From contig NZ_JBFRYC010000003.1 in NCBI RefSeq assembly GCF_040892615.1, positions 248,001-312,000 on the forward strand: 64,000 nucleotides of DNA. Direction: 5' to 3'. The notes beneath the pieces are model-generated. The model made no database searches. It saw only the letters and a program-made list of their open reading frames with translations, and was not told where the DNA came from. The stretch is from Thioclava arctica. GTDB taxonomy: Bacteria; Pseudomonadota; Alphaproteobacteria; Rhodobacterales; Rhodobacteraceae. Below, one piece after another: positions 49,871 to 58,814 of this stretch (its first letter is position 1; each line of letters begins with the position of its first letter). The position numbers and the translations under genes are program-made.

Positions 49871-50328
49871 CACTCGACCTCGAAAATTGCTTCGATTTCC
49901 ACGCCGACCCCAAGTGGCAGGCTTGGGGCCCCGACGGCGGCACGCGCATGGCGCCCGGCATCGCCAAACACCTCGACCATCAGATCAGAACAGCCATTCA
50001 CGACCTTCGGTTGATCCGTAAAATCGGGTGTGCAATTCACGAAACCGGTCAGTTTCACCACCCGCTTCACCCGATCAAGATCGCCCAGTGCCGCCTTGGC
50101 CTGCGCAATCAGCGCCAGCCCGCAAAAGCGCGCCGCGACAGCGCCCTCTTCCACATCCATCGTCGCCCCAAGCCGACCTAGGATCAGCCCGTCCGGTCCG
50201 TTCGAGATTTGCCCGGAGACATAGAGCAAATTGCCACTGCGCACGAAGGGCACATAATTCGCCGCAGGTGCAGGTGCGGCGGGCAGAGTAAGTCCCAATT
50301 CGTCCAGTCGAGCGTCAATTTTCGCCAT
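49870..50328 (-). CDS. RidA family protein (YjgF/UK114)
   Basis: The 152-residue protein belongs to the RidA branch with longer N-terminus (YjgH/TdcF-like). NLLYVSGQISNGPDG, LALIAQAKAALGDLDRVKRVVKLTGFVNC and HARAAVGAPSLPLGVGVEIEAIFEV match the family, including the Arg that binds the carboxylate. RidA enzymes hydrolyse reactive enamines or imines. GGAGGCGAAC precedes the ATG at 50328. It is coupled to glpQ. Confidence 0.92.
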   Translation of the reverse strand: MAKIDARLDELGLTLPAAPAPAANYVPFVRSGNLLYVSGQISNGPDGLILGRLGATMDVEEGAVAARFCGLALIAQAKAALGDLDRVKRVVKLTGFVNCTPDFTDQPKVVNGCSDLMVEVFGDAGRHARAAVGAPSLPLGVGVEIEAIFEVE

Positions 50329-50458
50329 GTTCGCCTCCATATATTTGCGCCGAAGGCTAGGGGTGCGCCGCCTCCCTCGCAAGGTCAAAACGACATTGTG
50401 TTTTGGGTACTAAACGGCGGGAAAGAGAGGCGCAGATCGCGCGCCCGCCCGTCAACTT

Positions 50459-50809
50459 TCAGGCGCCGCTCTCGGCGCAATGACGGCGAAACGCCTGTTT
50501 CAACAAGTCCAACTCGGCGCGCAGCAAGTCGATCTCCGCGCGCAGATCATCGGCCAATGGCTCTCCGGCGATGATCGCGAAATGCGCCACCTCTGCGCCG
50601 TTGGAGCAGTCGCGCACAACAAAGCTGAGAACGCCATCTGACAACAGCTCTGCCGGGATCGGTTGTGAAATATGCCATTCCATCGGCGCGCCGCTTATCG
50701 TGAGCCCCTCCAGCGCCTGACCCAGATGCAACACTTCAAGCACCGGGGCCTCGGGGGCGCGCCAAACCGCCTCCCAGCGTCCGGCATGAATGCGCGTTAA
50801 CTCTAGCAT
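50459..50809 (-). CDS. Conserved hypothetical protein with C-terminal coiled coil
   Basis: The 116-residue protein has two or more beta strands in the first 75 residues (TISGAPMEWHISQPIPAELLSDG) and ends in a short amphipathic helix ELDLLKQAFRRHCAESGA. No signal peptide is present. It follows the DUF6478-type gene by ten bases and is probably its functional partner. No function is known. Confidence 0.7.
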   Translation of the reverse strand: MLELTRIHAGRWEAVWRAPEAPVLEVLHLGQALEGLTISGAPMEWHISQPIPAELLSDGVLSFVVRDCSNGAEVAHFAIIAGEPLADDLRAEIDLLRAELDLLKQAFRRHCAESGA

Positions 50810-50819
50810 TGCAGGTTCC

Positions 50820-51596
50820 TTACAACTCAGCGCGTGGGTAGCGCGAGAACGTCAAATCGCGCAGCAAAATCTGGTTCATAGCGGGGCGCTCAAAGATGAT
50901 ATCGACCCAGGCCTTCTCTAGCCGCTTCTCGTTCATCCGGGTGTAGGCGAGATCGAATTCCACAAAGCTGTCGCCTTGCGTCAATGGCATTTCGCGCACC
51001 AACTGCTCACTATTCGGGCCGTGTTTGATGTTGAGGCGACAGAATATCTCCAGCGGGCGCTCTAGCTCCAGTTTCATATCAAGGCGCACCAGATGATTGA
51101 GGTGCAATCGCTGCAGTGCCGTTTCGGGCAGATCAAGCACGAAAGACAGAAACGAGCCATTGAAACGAAACACATCCATCCGCAGCGCGCAGGGAGCCAG
51201 ATCACTGTCATGGCGGTTGCGGATTTGGCGCAGGGTGATTTCAGACTCGTCGCAGTCGTGAAACAGGGTCAGTTCCCGCCCCAGTTGGGCGCGATTCTGC
51301 GCGCCCGCCACCCCGAAAGGAGAGACCGGCCCACGCCATAGCTCGGGGCGCCAAGTCCAATCGCTGGTGGGCGGGGCTGGCACAGAATCGGCACCGATCC
51401 GGGGCATTTGTAGCCGCCCGTCAACCTGATGCAGCACCGAGTCGATTTCACGACGTAGCGCACGCGCATCTGAACGCAGAAGCGGCAATTGCGCCAGATC
51501 CAGACTGCCCGCAGCCCGTGCAGCTTCACGCCAGCGCGCCAAGGCGCGGCGCTGAACCACCCGGTCAAGAAATGAGCTTCGCCGCGATTTCACCAC
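50820..51596 (-). CDS. DUF6478-family protein
   Basis: The 258-residue soluble protein has a basic N-terminus (KSRRSSFLDRVVQRRALARW), WTWRPELWRGPVSPFG, LTLFHDCDESEITLRQIRN and MDVFRFNGSFLSFVLDLP. It ends with KAWVDIIFERPAMNQILLRDLTFSRYPRAEL. I recognise these as the Rhodobacterales-specific DUF6478. The function is unknown. It is first of a two-gene unit with the 116-residue gene. The 143 bp upstream contain no other gene. Confidence 0.78.
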   Translation of the reverse strand: MVKSRRSSFLDRVVQRRALARWREAARAAGSLDLAQLPLLRSDARALRREIDSVLHQVDGRLQMPRIGADSVPAPPTSDWTWRPELWRGPVSPFGVAGAQNRAQLGRELTLFHDCDESEITLRQIRNRHDSDLAPCALRMDVFRFNGSFLSFVLDLPETALQRLHLNHLVRLDMKLELERPLEIFCRLNIKHGPNSEQLVREMPLTQGDSFVEFDLAYTRMNEKRLEKAWVDIIFERPAMNQILLRDLTFSRYPRAEL

Positions 51597-51739
51597 TTAA
51601 ATCCACATGCTCTCGCCCGCAGGCGCGTCAATTTCCAACATGGAAACAGTTATTTCTTATCGTTTCTTTACGCGAAAGTCCCTTTCGGGAAATAAATCAC
51701 AAATTCCTCAACACCTTGCGTGGCGTTCTCTTGCAAGCC

Positions 51740-52399
51740 TCAATTTGCGTTTCGAATGGCCTCGGCAAAGCGCGTGATCAAAACGCTTTGCGCCTTGGCG
51801 CTCATTTCTCCGTCTTTCAAAGGCATGACGGAAAGTGACGTGATTCGACCGCCCAGATCGGTGATCGCGCGCAAGTAAACCTGCGCCACCGGCGGCGCAC
51901 CGCTTTGCGAGCGATCCTGAATTCGCAGCATCAGCATGTCATGGGTAATCTCGGAATGCAGGATCTTCACGTCCTTGCTTTCGCCCGAGCGCGATAGCGC
52001 CGCGCGCCCGATATCAGAGCGAAAGAACGTCTCCATCTGCGCGAGACGGGCGTGGCCAAGCTTGCCGTTCTCATCCTCAATCGCGGGCGGGCCTACGGTC
52101 GCGCTTAACAGGGCGGGCTCGGGGGCGCGGGCATCTTCGGGATTGCCCGAGATCGCAGCGCAATTGCCAAAAAGCACAAATCCGCCATTGCGCCCGTCGC
52201 GCAGCGTCTTGGGGTCCACGCACCAGCCTTTGGGAGCGGCGATTGTCAGCGCCCCACTTGCCAATGTGGTGCGCGCCTGTCCCACCTGCGCGCCGCCCAT
52301 TCCGGTGGGCACACACCCAACAAGCGACAACGCAACGCCCACCGCAAGAACGCGTTTGATCAAAGTGAGCCAAAGGGGTCGGGTCAATCTCACAAGCAT
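51740..52399 (-). CDS. Putative lipoprotein
   Basis: The 219-residue protein starts MLVRLTRPLWLTLIKRVL, with a hydrophobic segment ending in the lipobox S-L-V-G-C (Cys near 28), so it is expected to be lipid-anchored. The mature domain has IAAPKGWCVDPKTLRDG and FVLFGNCAAISGN, with two Cys likely paired. The start is chosen for the lipobox; the frame is open 42 codons further. Conserved in related bacteria as far as I recall; function unknown. Confidence 0.65.
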   Translation of the reverse strand: MLVRLTRPLWLTLIKRVLAVGVALSLVGCVPTGMGGAQVGQARTTLASGALTIAAPKGWCVDPKTLRDGRNGGFVLFGNCAAISGNPEDARAPEPALLSATVGPPAIEDENGKLGHARLAQMETFFRSDIGRAALSRSGESKDVKILHSEITHDMLMLRIQDRSQSGAPPVAQVYLRAITDLGGRITSLSVMPLKDGEMSAKAQSVLITRFAEAIRNAN

Positions 52400-52472
52400 A
52401 GGCAAAGGGATAGAAGGTTGCCGCGCGGCTCGCAAGCCTGACGGCGCTAACATCGCGGGGATTGCTCGCCGA

Positions 52473-53111
52473 TTATGGCCGCAATTGCAGCACGCGATCT
52501 GCTGCCAGCGCGTCTTGTTCGTCATGGCTGACCATCAGAGCCGGGATCTTGCGTGCGCCAATGTGCTCCAGCACGAAGCCGCGGATCTCTGCGCGCAGTC
52601 CGCTATCAAGACGCGCAAACGCCTCGTCTATCAGCATCGCGCGTGGCTCAGCCAGAAGCGCGCGCATCAGCGCCACCCGCATCCGTTGCCCCCCCGAGAG
52701 CGTCGCCTGATCGCGGGCCTCAAAGCCCGCCAACCCAGCCTGTTCAAGCGCCTGAGCAACCGCGCGTTGACGTGGGACACGCCCTCGCAGTCCCGCGCGC
52801 AGCCCAAAGGCCAAATTATCCCCCACCGATAGATGCGCAAACAGCTGCGCATCCTGAAATAAGACCCCAACACCGCGTTTTTCGGCTGGGAGGGCCAGCA
52901 AATCGACCCCGTTCAGCGTGACTGAGCCAAAGCAGCGAAATCCCCGCGCGAGATGCCCGCCGATATGCGCGATCAGGCTTGATTTTCCCACACCCGACGG
53001 TCCCATGATGCACACCGTTTCACCGGGTGCGACCGTCAGCGAGAGGGGGGCAAACATCGCCGCCTCCGCGCCCGGTGGGATCAGGGTGACATCGCCCAAT
53101 TTTAAACTCAT
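52473..53111 (-). CDS. ABC transporter ATP-binding protein (YnjD-like)
   Basis: The 212-residue ATPase has Walker A GPSGVGKSS near residue 36, GVGVLFQDAQLFAHLSVGDNLAFGL (Q-loop), signature TLSGGQRMRVALMRALLAEPR and Walker B AMLIDEAFARLD (Asp-Glu). The catalytic base follows and the H-loop is MVSHDEQDAL. It overlaps the permease stop as ATGA. Together with the 551-residue permease and the binding protein it matches YnjBCD in gene sizes and order. Substrate unknown; thiamine-type ThiQ similarity is also seen. Confidence 0.85.
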   Translation of the reverse strand: MSLKLGDVTLIPPGAEAAMFAPLSLTVAPGETVCIMGPSGVGKSSLIAHIGGHLARGFRCFGSVTLNGVDLLALPAEKRGVGVLFQDAQLFAHLSVGDNLAFGLRAGLRGRVPRQRAVAQALEQAGLAGFEARDQATLSGGQRMRVALMRALLAEPRAMLIDEAFARLDSGLRAEIRGFVLEHIGARKIPALMVSHDEQDALAADRVLQLRP

Positions 53112-54763
53112 GTTGCCCCCCCACGCAGGCCACGCCGATTGCGATGCAGCCATAGCGGCAGCGTCAAAGCCAGAAGATACCCGATCAGCGGCAGTGCCGC
53201 CTGCATCAGCGCCATGATCGCCGCCAACCGCCGATCCGCCCCGGAGGCCAGCGCGACGGCTTCGGTCGCCAGCACGCGCACCCGGCCTGCACCCGGCAGC
53301 AACACCGCAAGATATTGCGCCACCGACACCGCAATGCCAATCGCGACAGCCGTGGCGATCGGCGCGGCCAGCATCGGTACTTTTACCGCGAAAAATCGCC
53401 GTGTCGGCCCTGCACCAAGGCTTGCCGCGGTTGCCAGCAGCGCCGGATCAAGCGCGCGCCACGGCCCGGTCAGCGCAATCATCACATAGGGAAACACGAA
53501 CAGCAGTTGCGCCCAGATCACGGCCAGCGGCCCGGGCGGCAGGCCTAGCCAAAGAAACCCCGTCGTAAGCCCTTGCAGAAACCCGATCTGGGGCAGCAAT
53601 AGGGGCAGCGCGATCAGCCAACCCAGATGCAAACGGCGCTGCGTGCGATCCTCAATCTCAAGCCAAAACAGAGACAAACACAGCGCAATCGTGCCTGAGG
53701 CCAGCGCCAGACCAAGCGTGCTAAGCGCCGGTGCCAGCCAATCGGCAGAGCCCCAAAGCCGCCCTGAAAACCCGCTTGGCAGAGCGTTGGGAAAACGCCA
53801 GAACGTCGCCACGCTCCACAGCAGCAAAGCCCCCAGCGCACCAAGGCCCAACACGACGCCGATTATCGCCATGAACGGTCCCGCCAGTTGCGCGCCCCGC
53901 CGCCCGCGCCGCCCTTGGCGCAGCCAAATGCGGCCCAGCGCTGCAATTGCGCGCTCCCCGGCCAGCCACGCCAGCAAGCTGAGCGCCATCACCCCTAGCA
54001 AGATCACCGCCATCGCCGAAGCAGGCTGCGCCATCGCTGGATCGGGCGCGCCAAACAGCCGCAAGATTTGCACCGCCATCACCGGCGGGTTCGACGGTCC
54101 TAGCACCAGCGCCATATCCACCACGGATAGCGAAAACCCCAAAACGATCAGCACCGGCAGGCGCAGGGCTGGATACAATTGCGGCCAGATCATTAACCGC
54201 CAGACCTGACCGGGCGGATATCCCAGCGCGCGTCCTGCCGCCATCTGCCCGGCAATATCGCGCGTTCCCGCCGCCACAAGGGTCGCAAGCACCAGAAACG
54301 GCACTTCTTTCAGCATCAGCCCAAGGATCAGCGTAAACCCCCAAGGATCGCCCACCGTAATCACGGCGGGTGGCAGATCCCAGCCCGTCGCCCAAGGCGA
54401 GATCAGCCGCACCGCCCAGCCCGAGGGCGCGAGCAAGAACGCTAGCCCAATCGCCAAGGCAGCATGGGGCACCGCCAAAAGCGGTGTCAAAAACCGCACC
54501 GCGCCCGATTTGCCCACCAGCCACAAGCCAAGGGGGACCGAAACGGCCAGCGACCCCAGCGTCGCCCCGATCCCGGTGATTAGCGTCAGCCGCAAGCTGC
54601 TGGCAAAGCCGGGCAGGGCGACCGCCTGCGCAAAGCCCTGCCAGCCCAGATCAAACCGCCCGATCCCCGGCTGCCAGCCCAGTGCCGTGCCCAGCGTTAG
54701 CCCCGCGCCGATCAAAACAGGCGCGCCAAGCAGTAGCAAAAACAGGGCTCGGGCAGCGATCAT
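53108..54763 (-). CDS. ABC transporter permease, fused two-domain (YnjC-like)
   Basis: The 551-residue inner-membrane protein has about 12 hydrophobic helices in two permease domains. The EAA-like loops are in AAGRALGYPPGQVWRLMIWPQ (first half) and AASLGAGPTRRFFAVKVPML (second half). The fused form is known from YnjC and ThiP. Start and stop both overlap neighbours by four bases, so stoichiometry is translationally controlled. Substrate unknown. Confidence 0.88.
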   Translation of the reverse strand: MIAARALFLLLLGAPVLIGAGLTLGTALGWQPGIGRFDLGWQGFAQAVALPGFASSLRLTLITGIGATLGSLAVSVPLGLWLVGKSGAVRFLTPLLAVPHAALAIGLAFLLAPSGWAVRLISPWATGWDLPPAVITVGDPWGFTLILGLMLKEVPFLVLATLVAAGTRDIAGQMAAGRALGYPPGQVWRLMIWPQLYPALRLPVLIVLGFSLSVVDMALVLGPSNPPVMAVQILRLFGAPDPAMAQPASAMAVILLGVMALSLLAWLAGERAIAALGRIWLRQGRRGRRGAQLAGPFMAIIGVVLGLGALGALLLWSVATFWRFPNALPSGFSGRLWGSADWLAPALSTLGLALASGTIALCLSLFWLEIEDRTQRRLHLGWLIALPLLLPQIGFLQGLTTGFLWLGLPPGPLAVIWAQLLFVFPYVMIALTGPWRALDPALLATAASLGAGPTRRFFAVKVPMLAAPIATAVAIGIAVSVAQYLAVLLPGAGRVRVLATEAVALASGADRRLAAIMALMQAALPLIGYLLALTLPLWLHRNRRGLRGGAT

Positions 54764-55953
54764 TGCGTGTAGCGCTTGGCCCAGTCTTCAGTGATCCGGG
54801 TCATCCAACTGGGATGTGGCTCGGGCAGGGTCGGCCCCAGATCAGCCAGCGTGGGCAACGCCGGGGCGCTCGGCAAAGCTGCGAAATCCGCCTTGGCCGC
54901 AGTATCCAACTTGGCCGGATCAAGTACCGAATAGCTGCCCAAAACGTCGATATTTTGCATATGCGCTTGCGTGGCCGGATCGAGCAGGAAATTCGCCACG
55001 ACCTCGGCCCCCGCGCGATGCGCCGCGTTATAGGGGATCGCCACAAACGACATATTCCCGATCGAGCCGTCCTCGGGCACCCAGACCCGAACGCTTGGCG
55101 GCAAGACCTGTTGTTGGATCATCGCGGCAGGAGCGGCGGGGTCAAAGAACATCGCGAAATCAGTCTCTCCATCGGCCAAAAGCTGGGCCTGTGCGCTTTC
55201 GTTCTCGGGAAAATCACGCCCCTGATGCCACATGTTCGGACGCAGCGCGTCATACCACGCCCAAAGTGGTGCGGTTTGCTGGGCATAGGCTGCATCGGTG
55301 ACGGGTTTGGCCAAGACTGCCGGATCTGGTGCCATCTCGACCAGCGCCTGTTTCAGAAAGGTTGCTCCCATGAAATTCGTCGGATTGGGATGGGTGAAAC
55401 GGCCCGGATGCGCCGCCGCCCACGCGCCCAAGCCTGCCATATCCTCGGGCAGGTCGTTCACCCGATCCGCGTCATAGGCAAAGACGAATTTTGCTAACCG
55501 CCACGGGCTTTCATAGCCCTCGGTGGGAATGGTGAAATCGGTGGTTGCTGCCGATCCGGGCGCAAGATCAAGATATGTCGCATTCGGCAAATCGGTTAGA
55601 AACGGCCCGGCCAGCAGCCCCGCCTGTTTCATCGCCAGAAAATTCGGCCCGTTGATCCAGATCAGATCGACCGCGCCGCCGCTATCCTTGCCCGCCGCCT
55701 TTTCGGCTTGCACCCGCGAAACCGCCTCGGCCGTGTCGCTTAGCTTCACCTGAGTGACCGTCACGCCATATTGCGCCTGCATCTGCTCTGACACCCAGTC
55801 AATGAACGCATTGGTGCGCGGATCGCCCCCCCAGGCATTGAAATACACCGTCTGACCCTTGGCGTCGGCCACCGTTTTGGCCCAATCGGCAAGTACCGGA
55901 GTGCCCAGCAGACATGACGCCGCAAACCCCAGTGCAACAACAAGTTTCTTCAT
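54760..55953 (-). CDS. ABC transporter substrate-binding protein (YnjB-like)
   Basis: The 397-residue periplasmic protein has a signal peptide of about 22 residues (MKKLVVALGFAASCLLGTPVLA). The mature start contains TVYFNAWGGDPRTNAFIDW, a YnjB hallmark. AVDLIWINGPNFLAMKQAGLL and the later FAMFFDPAAPAAMIQQ belong to the same family. The ligand is unknown. The start at 55953 follows GGAGTGAGC; a frame 39 codons longer overlaps the phosphatidyltransferase gene. Confidence 0.88.
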   Translation of the reverse strand: MKKLVVALGFAASCLLGTPVLADWAKTVADAKGQTVYFNAWGGDPRTNAFIDWVSEQMQAQYGVTVTQVKLSDTAEAVSRVQAEKAAGKDSGGAVDLIWINGPNFLAMKQAGLLAGPFLTDLPNATYLDLAPGSAATTDFTIPTEGYESPWRLAKFVFAYDADRVNDLPEDMAGLGAWAAAHPGRFTHPNPTNFMGATFLKQALVEMAPDPAVLAKPVTDAAYAQQTAPLWAWYDALRPNMWHQGRDFPENESAQAQLLADGETDFAMFFDPAAPAAMIQQQVLPPSVRVWVPEDGSIGNMSFVAIPYNAAHRAGAEVVANFLLDPATQAHMQNIDVLGSYSVLDPAKLDTAAKADFAALPSAPALPTLADLGPTLPEPHPSWMTRITEDWAKRYTQ

Positions 55954-55955
55954 GC

Positions 55956-56570
55956 TCACTCCGTCTCTGAAAAGGCCCGCCAGCCCATCAGCCAGCGGGT
56001 GAGTGTGGTGACACCACAGGCCATCGCAAACAGGTAGGCCAGCAGCGGGAAGGCGTTGGGAAAGACGCAAATTGCCGCGAAGAACAAGATCGTCTCGGCC
56101 CCTTCGGTCAGCCCGCCCAGGTAATAGATGCCCTTGCTCGGGTAGTTTTGCGCAGACAGACCGCGTTTCGCGGCAATCGAGGCAAAAGCCAGAAAGCTTG
56201 ACCCGGTGCCCACAAACGCCGCGATCAGCACACTGGCCGCCAGCGCATTGCGCCCCGGATCGGCCAGCGCAAACCCCACCGGGATCAGCGCGTAGAATAG
56301 GAAATCGAGCGCAATATCAAGAAACGCCCCGCGATCCGTCGGCCCGTTGATCCGCGCAATCGCCCCGTCCAGCCCATCGGCCAACCGGTTGAGCAAGATC
56401 AACACCAGCGCCAGCCAATAGGCATGTAACGCCAGCGCCGCGATCGCCAAAATCCCGATGCTGAATCCCGCCAGCGTGACCTGATCGGCGCGCACTCCGC
56501 GCGCCGCCAGCGCCGCCGCGGGCGAGCGCAACATCGCGCGCTGAAGCGGTAGTAGCGTGGCGTCAATCAT
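55956..56570 (-). CDS. CDP-alcohol phosphatidyltransferase family protein (YnjF-like)
   Basis: The 204-residue inner-membrane enzyme has the CDP-alcohol signature ADGLDGAIARINGPTDRGAF continuing LDIALD (D-x2-D-G-x2-A-R-x8-G-x3-D-x3-D, about 67-90) and about six helices. In E. coli the ynjF gene lies in the same neighbourhood as ynjBCD, which supports the operon assignment. The alcohol acceptor is unknown. GGAGG precedes ATG 56570, which overlaps the stop of the oxidoreductase fusion gene. Confidence 0.88.
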   Translation of the reverse strand: MIDATLLPLQRAMLRSPAAALAARGVRADQVTLAGFSIGILAIAALALHAYWLALVLILLNRLADGLDGAIARINGPTDRGAFLDIALDFLFYALIPVGFALADPGRNALAASVLIAAFVGTGSSFLAFASIAAKRGLSAQNYPSKGIYYLGGLTEGAETILFFAAICVFPNAFPLLAYLFAMACGVTTLTRWLMGWRAFSETE

Positions 56571-58681
56571 CCGCGCCTCCATGCCATGAACCGGCTCGCA
56601 AGCGTCAACATACGCGGGTTCACATGCCCTTGCCGCCAGCGCCCGGCTGCGTTTTTCGCGGCCTCTGACCAGCTTGGATAGATATGGGGTGTGGATAGGA
56701 TTTTGCCCAAACCCAGCTTGTGACGCATCGCCAGCGTGATCTCGGCCAAGATCTCGCCCGCATGATCGCCCAGAATGGTCGCACCCAAAATCGTATCCGA
56801 ACCCTTCGCCGTGATGATCTGCACGAACCCTTCGCGCGCGCCCTCGGTGATCGCGCGGTCCAGATCGGCCAGCGGATAGCGCACGACCTCATGCGCGATG
56901 TCCTGCGCATTTGCCTCGGCCACCGTGAGCCCCACACGCGCCACTTCCGGTGCAGTAAAGATCGCCGCCGGAATGGGCGCGGACGCCGCTTTGAAGCGCC
57001 AGAACGGAGCCGCCAAAGCATTGGCCGCCGCGATCCAGCCCTGATGCCCGGCGGCATTGGTCAGCTGCAACGGCCCCGCCACATCACCCGCCGCGAGGAT
57101 ATTGGGCAGCAAGGTCTCAAGATATTCATTGGTTTCGATCACGCGATCCGTGCGAATGCCCAGCTCTTGTAGGCCGTAGCCCTCAAGCCGCGCGCGCCTG
57201 CCGACAGCCACCAACAGCATGTCGAATTCGACCCGCGAGCCGTCATCCAGCTCGACCCATTTGTCACTATCCACGCCAAATTGCATCGCTTTCGCGCCGA
57301 TTTTCACCTCTACACCATCCGCGCGCAGCGCGGCTTCCAGTGCTTGCGAGACCTCGGGTTCTTCGCGCGCCACCAGCCGATCCGCCGCCTCGATCAACGT
57401 CACACCGCCCCCAAGCCGCGCAATCGCCTGCGCCAATTCGCAGCCAATCGGTCCACCGCCCAAAATCACCATTCGCTCGGGCGGGGCAGGGCGCGCGGCC
57501 AGCGCCGTCCACAGCGTTTCCGAGGTCAGCGGCTCGACCTGATCCAGCCCCGGTAGAGTTGGGATCACCGGAGCAGCGCCTGTTGCCAGCACGATCGCGC
57601 GGCTAGTCCAGCGCCGGCCATCAACTTCCACGGTCCACGGGTCGATCAGTCGCGCATGACCGCGCTTTACCTCAACGCCCAACCCCTCATACCGCTCGGG
57701 GGAGTCATTGGGGGCGATCGTTGCGATCACCTCGGAAATCCGCGCTGTGACTCGCGGCCAATCCACCTGCGGCATGCTGCTGACCCCCAACGCCGTGCCC
57801 GCGCGCGCATTCGCCGCTGCGCGCCCCGACGCGATCAGCGCCTTTGACGGAACGCAGCCGGAATTGAGACAATCGCCGCCCATTTGCGCCTGCTCGACCA
57901 GCGTCACCTTCGCCTTGGCCTGTGCTGCGACATAAGACGCCACCAACCCCGCTGCGCCCGCACCAATCACCGTGAGGTTGCGATCAAAGCTTTTCGGTCG
58001 CGTAAAGCCGCGATAGGCCCGGCGGCGCGCCACGATGCGCAACCCCGCCCGTGCGATCCACGGGAAAATCGCCAGCAACACAAACGCGCCAAGCAATCCC
58101 GGCGAGAGGATACCCGACAGGCTATCAAGCTGCCCAAGCTGCGCCCCGGCGGCCACATACACCACGGTCCCCGGCAACATCCCCAGTTGCGAAATCGCGT
58201 AAAATCGCAGCGCCTTCATTTGGGTCAAACCAAAGGCGAGGTTGATGACGAAGAACGGCACAACCGGAATCAGCCGCAGCGAGAACAGATAAAACGCCCC
58301 ATCGCGCGCCACGCCTTTTTCAATCGAGGCAAGCCGATTGCCCAGCTTCCCCCGCACCCAATCGCGCATCAGGTAGCGCCCCACCAGAAACGCCAGCAGT
58401 GCGCCGATGGACGACGCAAACGAGATCAGCACCAACCCTTTCCAAAACCCGAACAAGGCCGCGCCTAGCAGCGTCATCCACAGCGCAAAAGGCAAGGATA
58501 GAGCCGCAATTGCCACATAGAGCAGGAAAAACCCCAGCGGCAGCGCCAGAGGATAGGCGGCTTGCCAGCCGCGCAAACCGTCGCGCAAATTGCGCAACGC
58601 GTCCGGGTTCGGATCGGCGACGATGAAGGCGGCTAAAATAGCCGCCGCGATCAGTGCCGCGAATATGAGTGGTTTGCGCAT
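56567..58681 (-). CDS. Fusion of TVP38/TMEM64 membrane domain and mercuric-reductase-type oxidoreductase
   Basis: The 704-residue protein has an N-terminal part (about 1-215) that is a TVP38/VTT membrane protein with several helices and FFLLYVAIAALSLPFALWM and GRYLMRDWVRGKLG motifs. The C-terminal part (about 230-704) is a pyridine nucleotide-disulfide oxidoreductase with LTVIGAGAAGLVASYVAA for FAD and redox pair GGDCLNSGCVPSKAL (near 270). MVILGGGPIGCELAQAIARLGG binds NAD(P)H. There is no N-terminal mercury-binding domain and no C-terminal Cys pair, so mercury reduction is unlikely. The start at 58681 follows GGGGACCG. It is the first gene of the YnjF-B-C-D-like operon. Confidence 0.88.
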   Translation of the reverse strand: MRKPLIFAALIAAAILAAFIVADPNPDALRNLRDGLRGWQAAYPLALPLGFFLLYVAIAALSLPFALWMTLLGAALFGFWKGLVLISFASSIGALLAFLVGRYLMRDWVRGKLGNRLASIEKGVARDGAFYLFSLRLIPVVPFFVINLAFGLTQMKALRFYAISQLGMLPGTVVYVAAGAQLGQLDSLSGILSPGLLGAFVLLAIFPWIARAGLRIVARRRAYRGFTRPKSFDRNLTVIGAGAAGLVASYVAAQAKAKVTLVEQAQMGGDCLNSGCVPSKALIASGRAAANARAGTALGVSSMPQVDWPRVTARISEVIATIAPNDSPERYEGLGVEVKRGHARLIDPWTVEVDGRRWTSRAIVLATGAAPVIPTLPGLDQVEPLTSETLWTALAARPAPPERMVILGGGPIGCELAQAIARLGGGVTLIEAADRLVAREEPEVSQALEAALRADGVEVKIGAKAMQFGVDSDKWVELDDGSRVEFDMLLVAVGRRARLEGYGLQELGIRTDRVIETNEYLETLLPNILAAGDVAGPLQLTNAAGHQGWIAAANALAAPFWRFKAASAPIPAAIFTAPEVARVGLTVAEANAQDIAHEVVRYPLADLDRAITEGAREGFVQIITAKGSDTILGATILGDHAGEILAEITLAMRHKLGLGKILSTPHIYPSWSEAAKNAAGRWRQGHVNPRMLTLASRFMAWRRG

Positions 58682-58814
58682 CGGTCCCCGCATGTGTCGT
58701 TTTAGTGATAAAGCCCGCAGGCTGCTTTCCCAAGTCGTTTCGGTGTCGTGCTTCGTTACACTCTTTCGCTTATCGCGTGGCTTTGGCAGTGTTACGTCGC
58801 AAATGGAGGCAGGG

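Noticed and set aside
56567..58681. Mercury resistance operon
   Set aside because: No merR, merT or merP gene is near, and the oxidoreductase lacks the N-terminal metal-binding and C-terminal Cys pairs of MerA.
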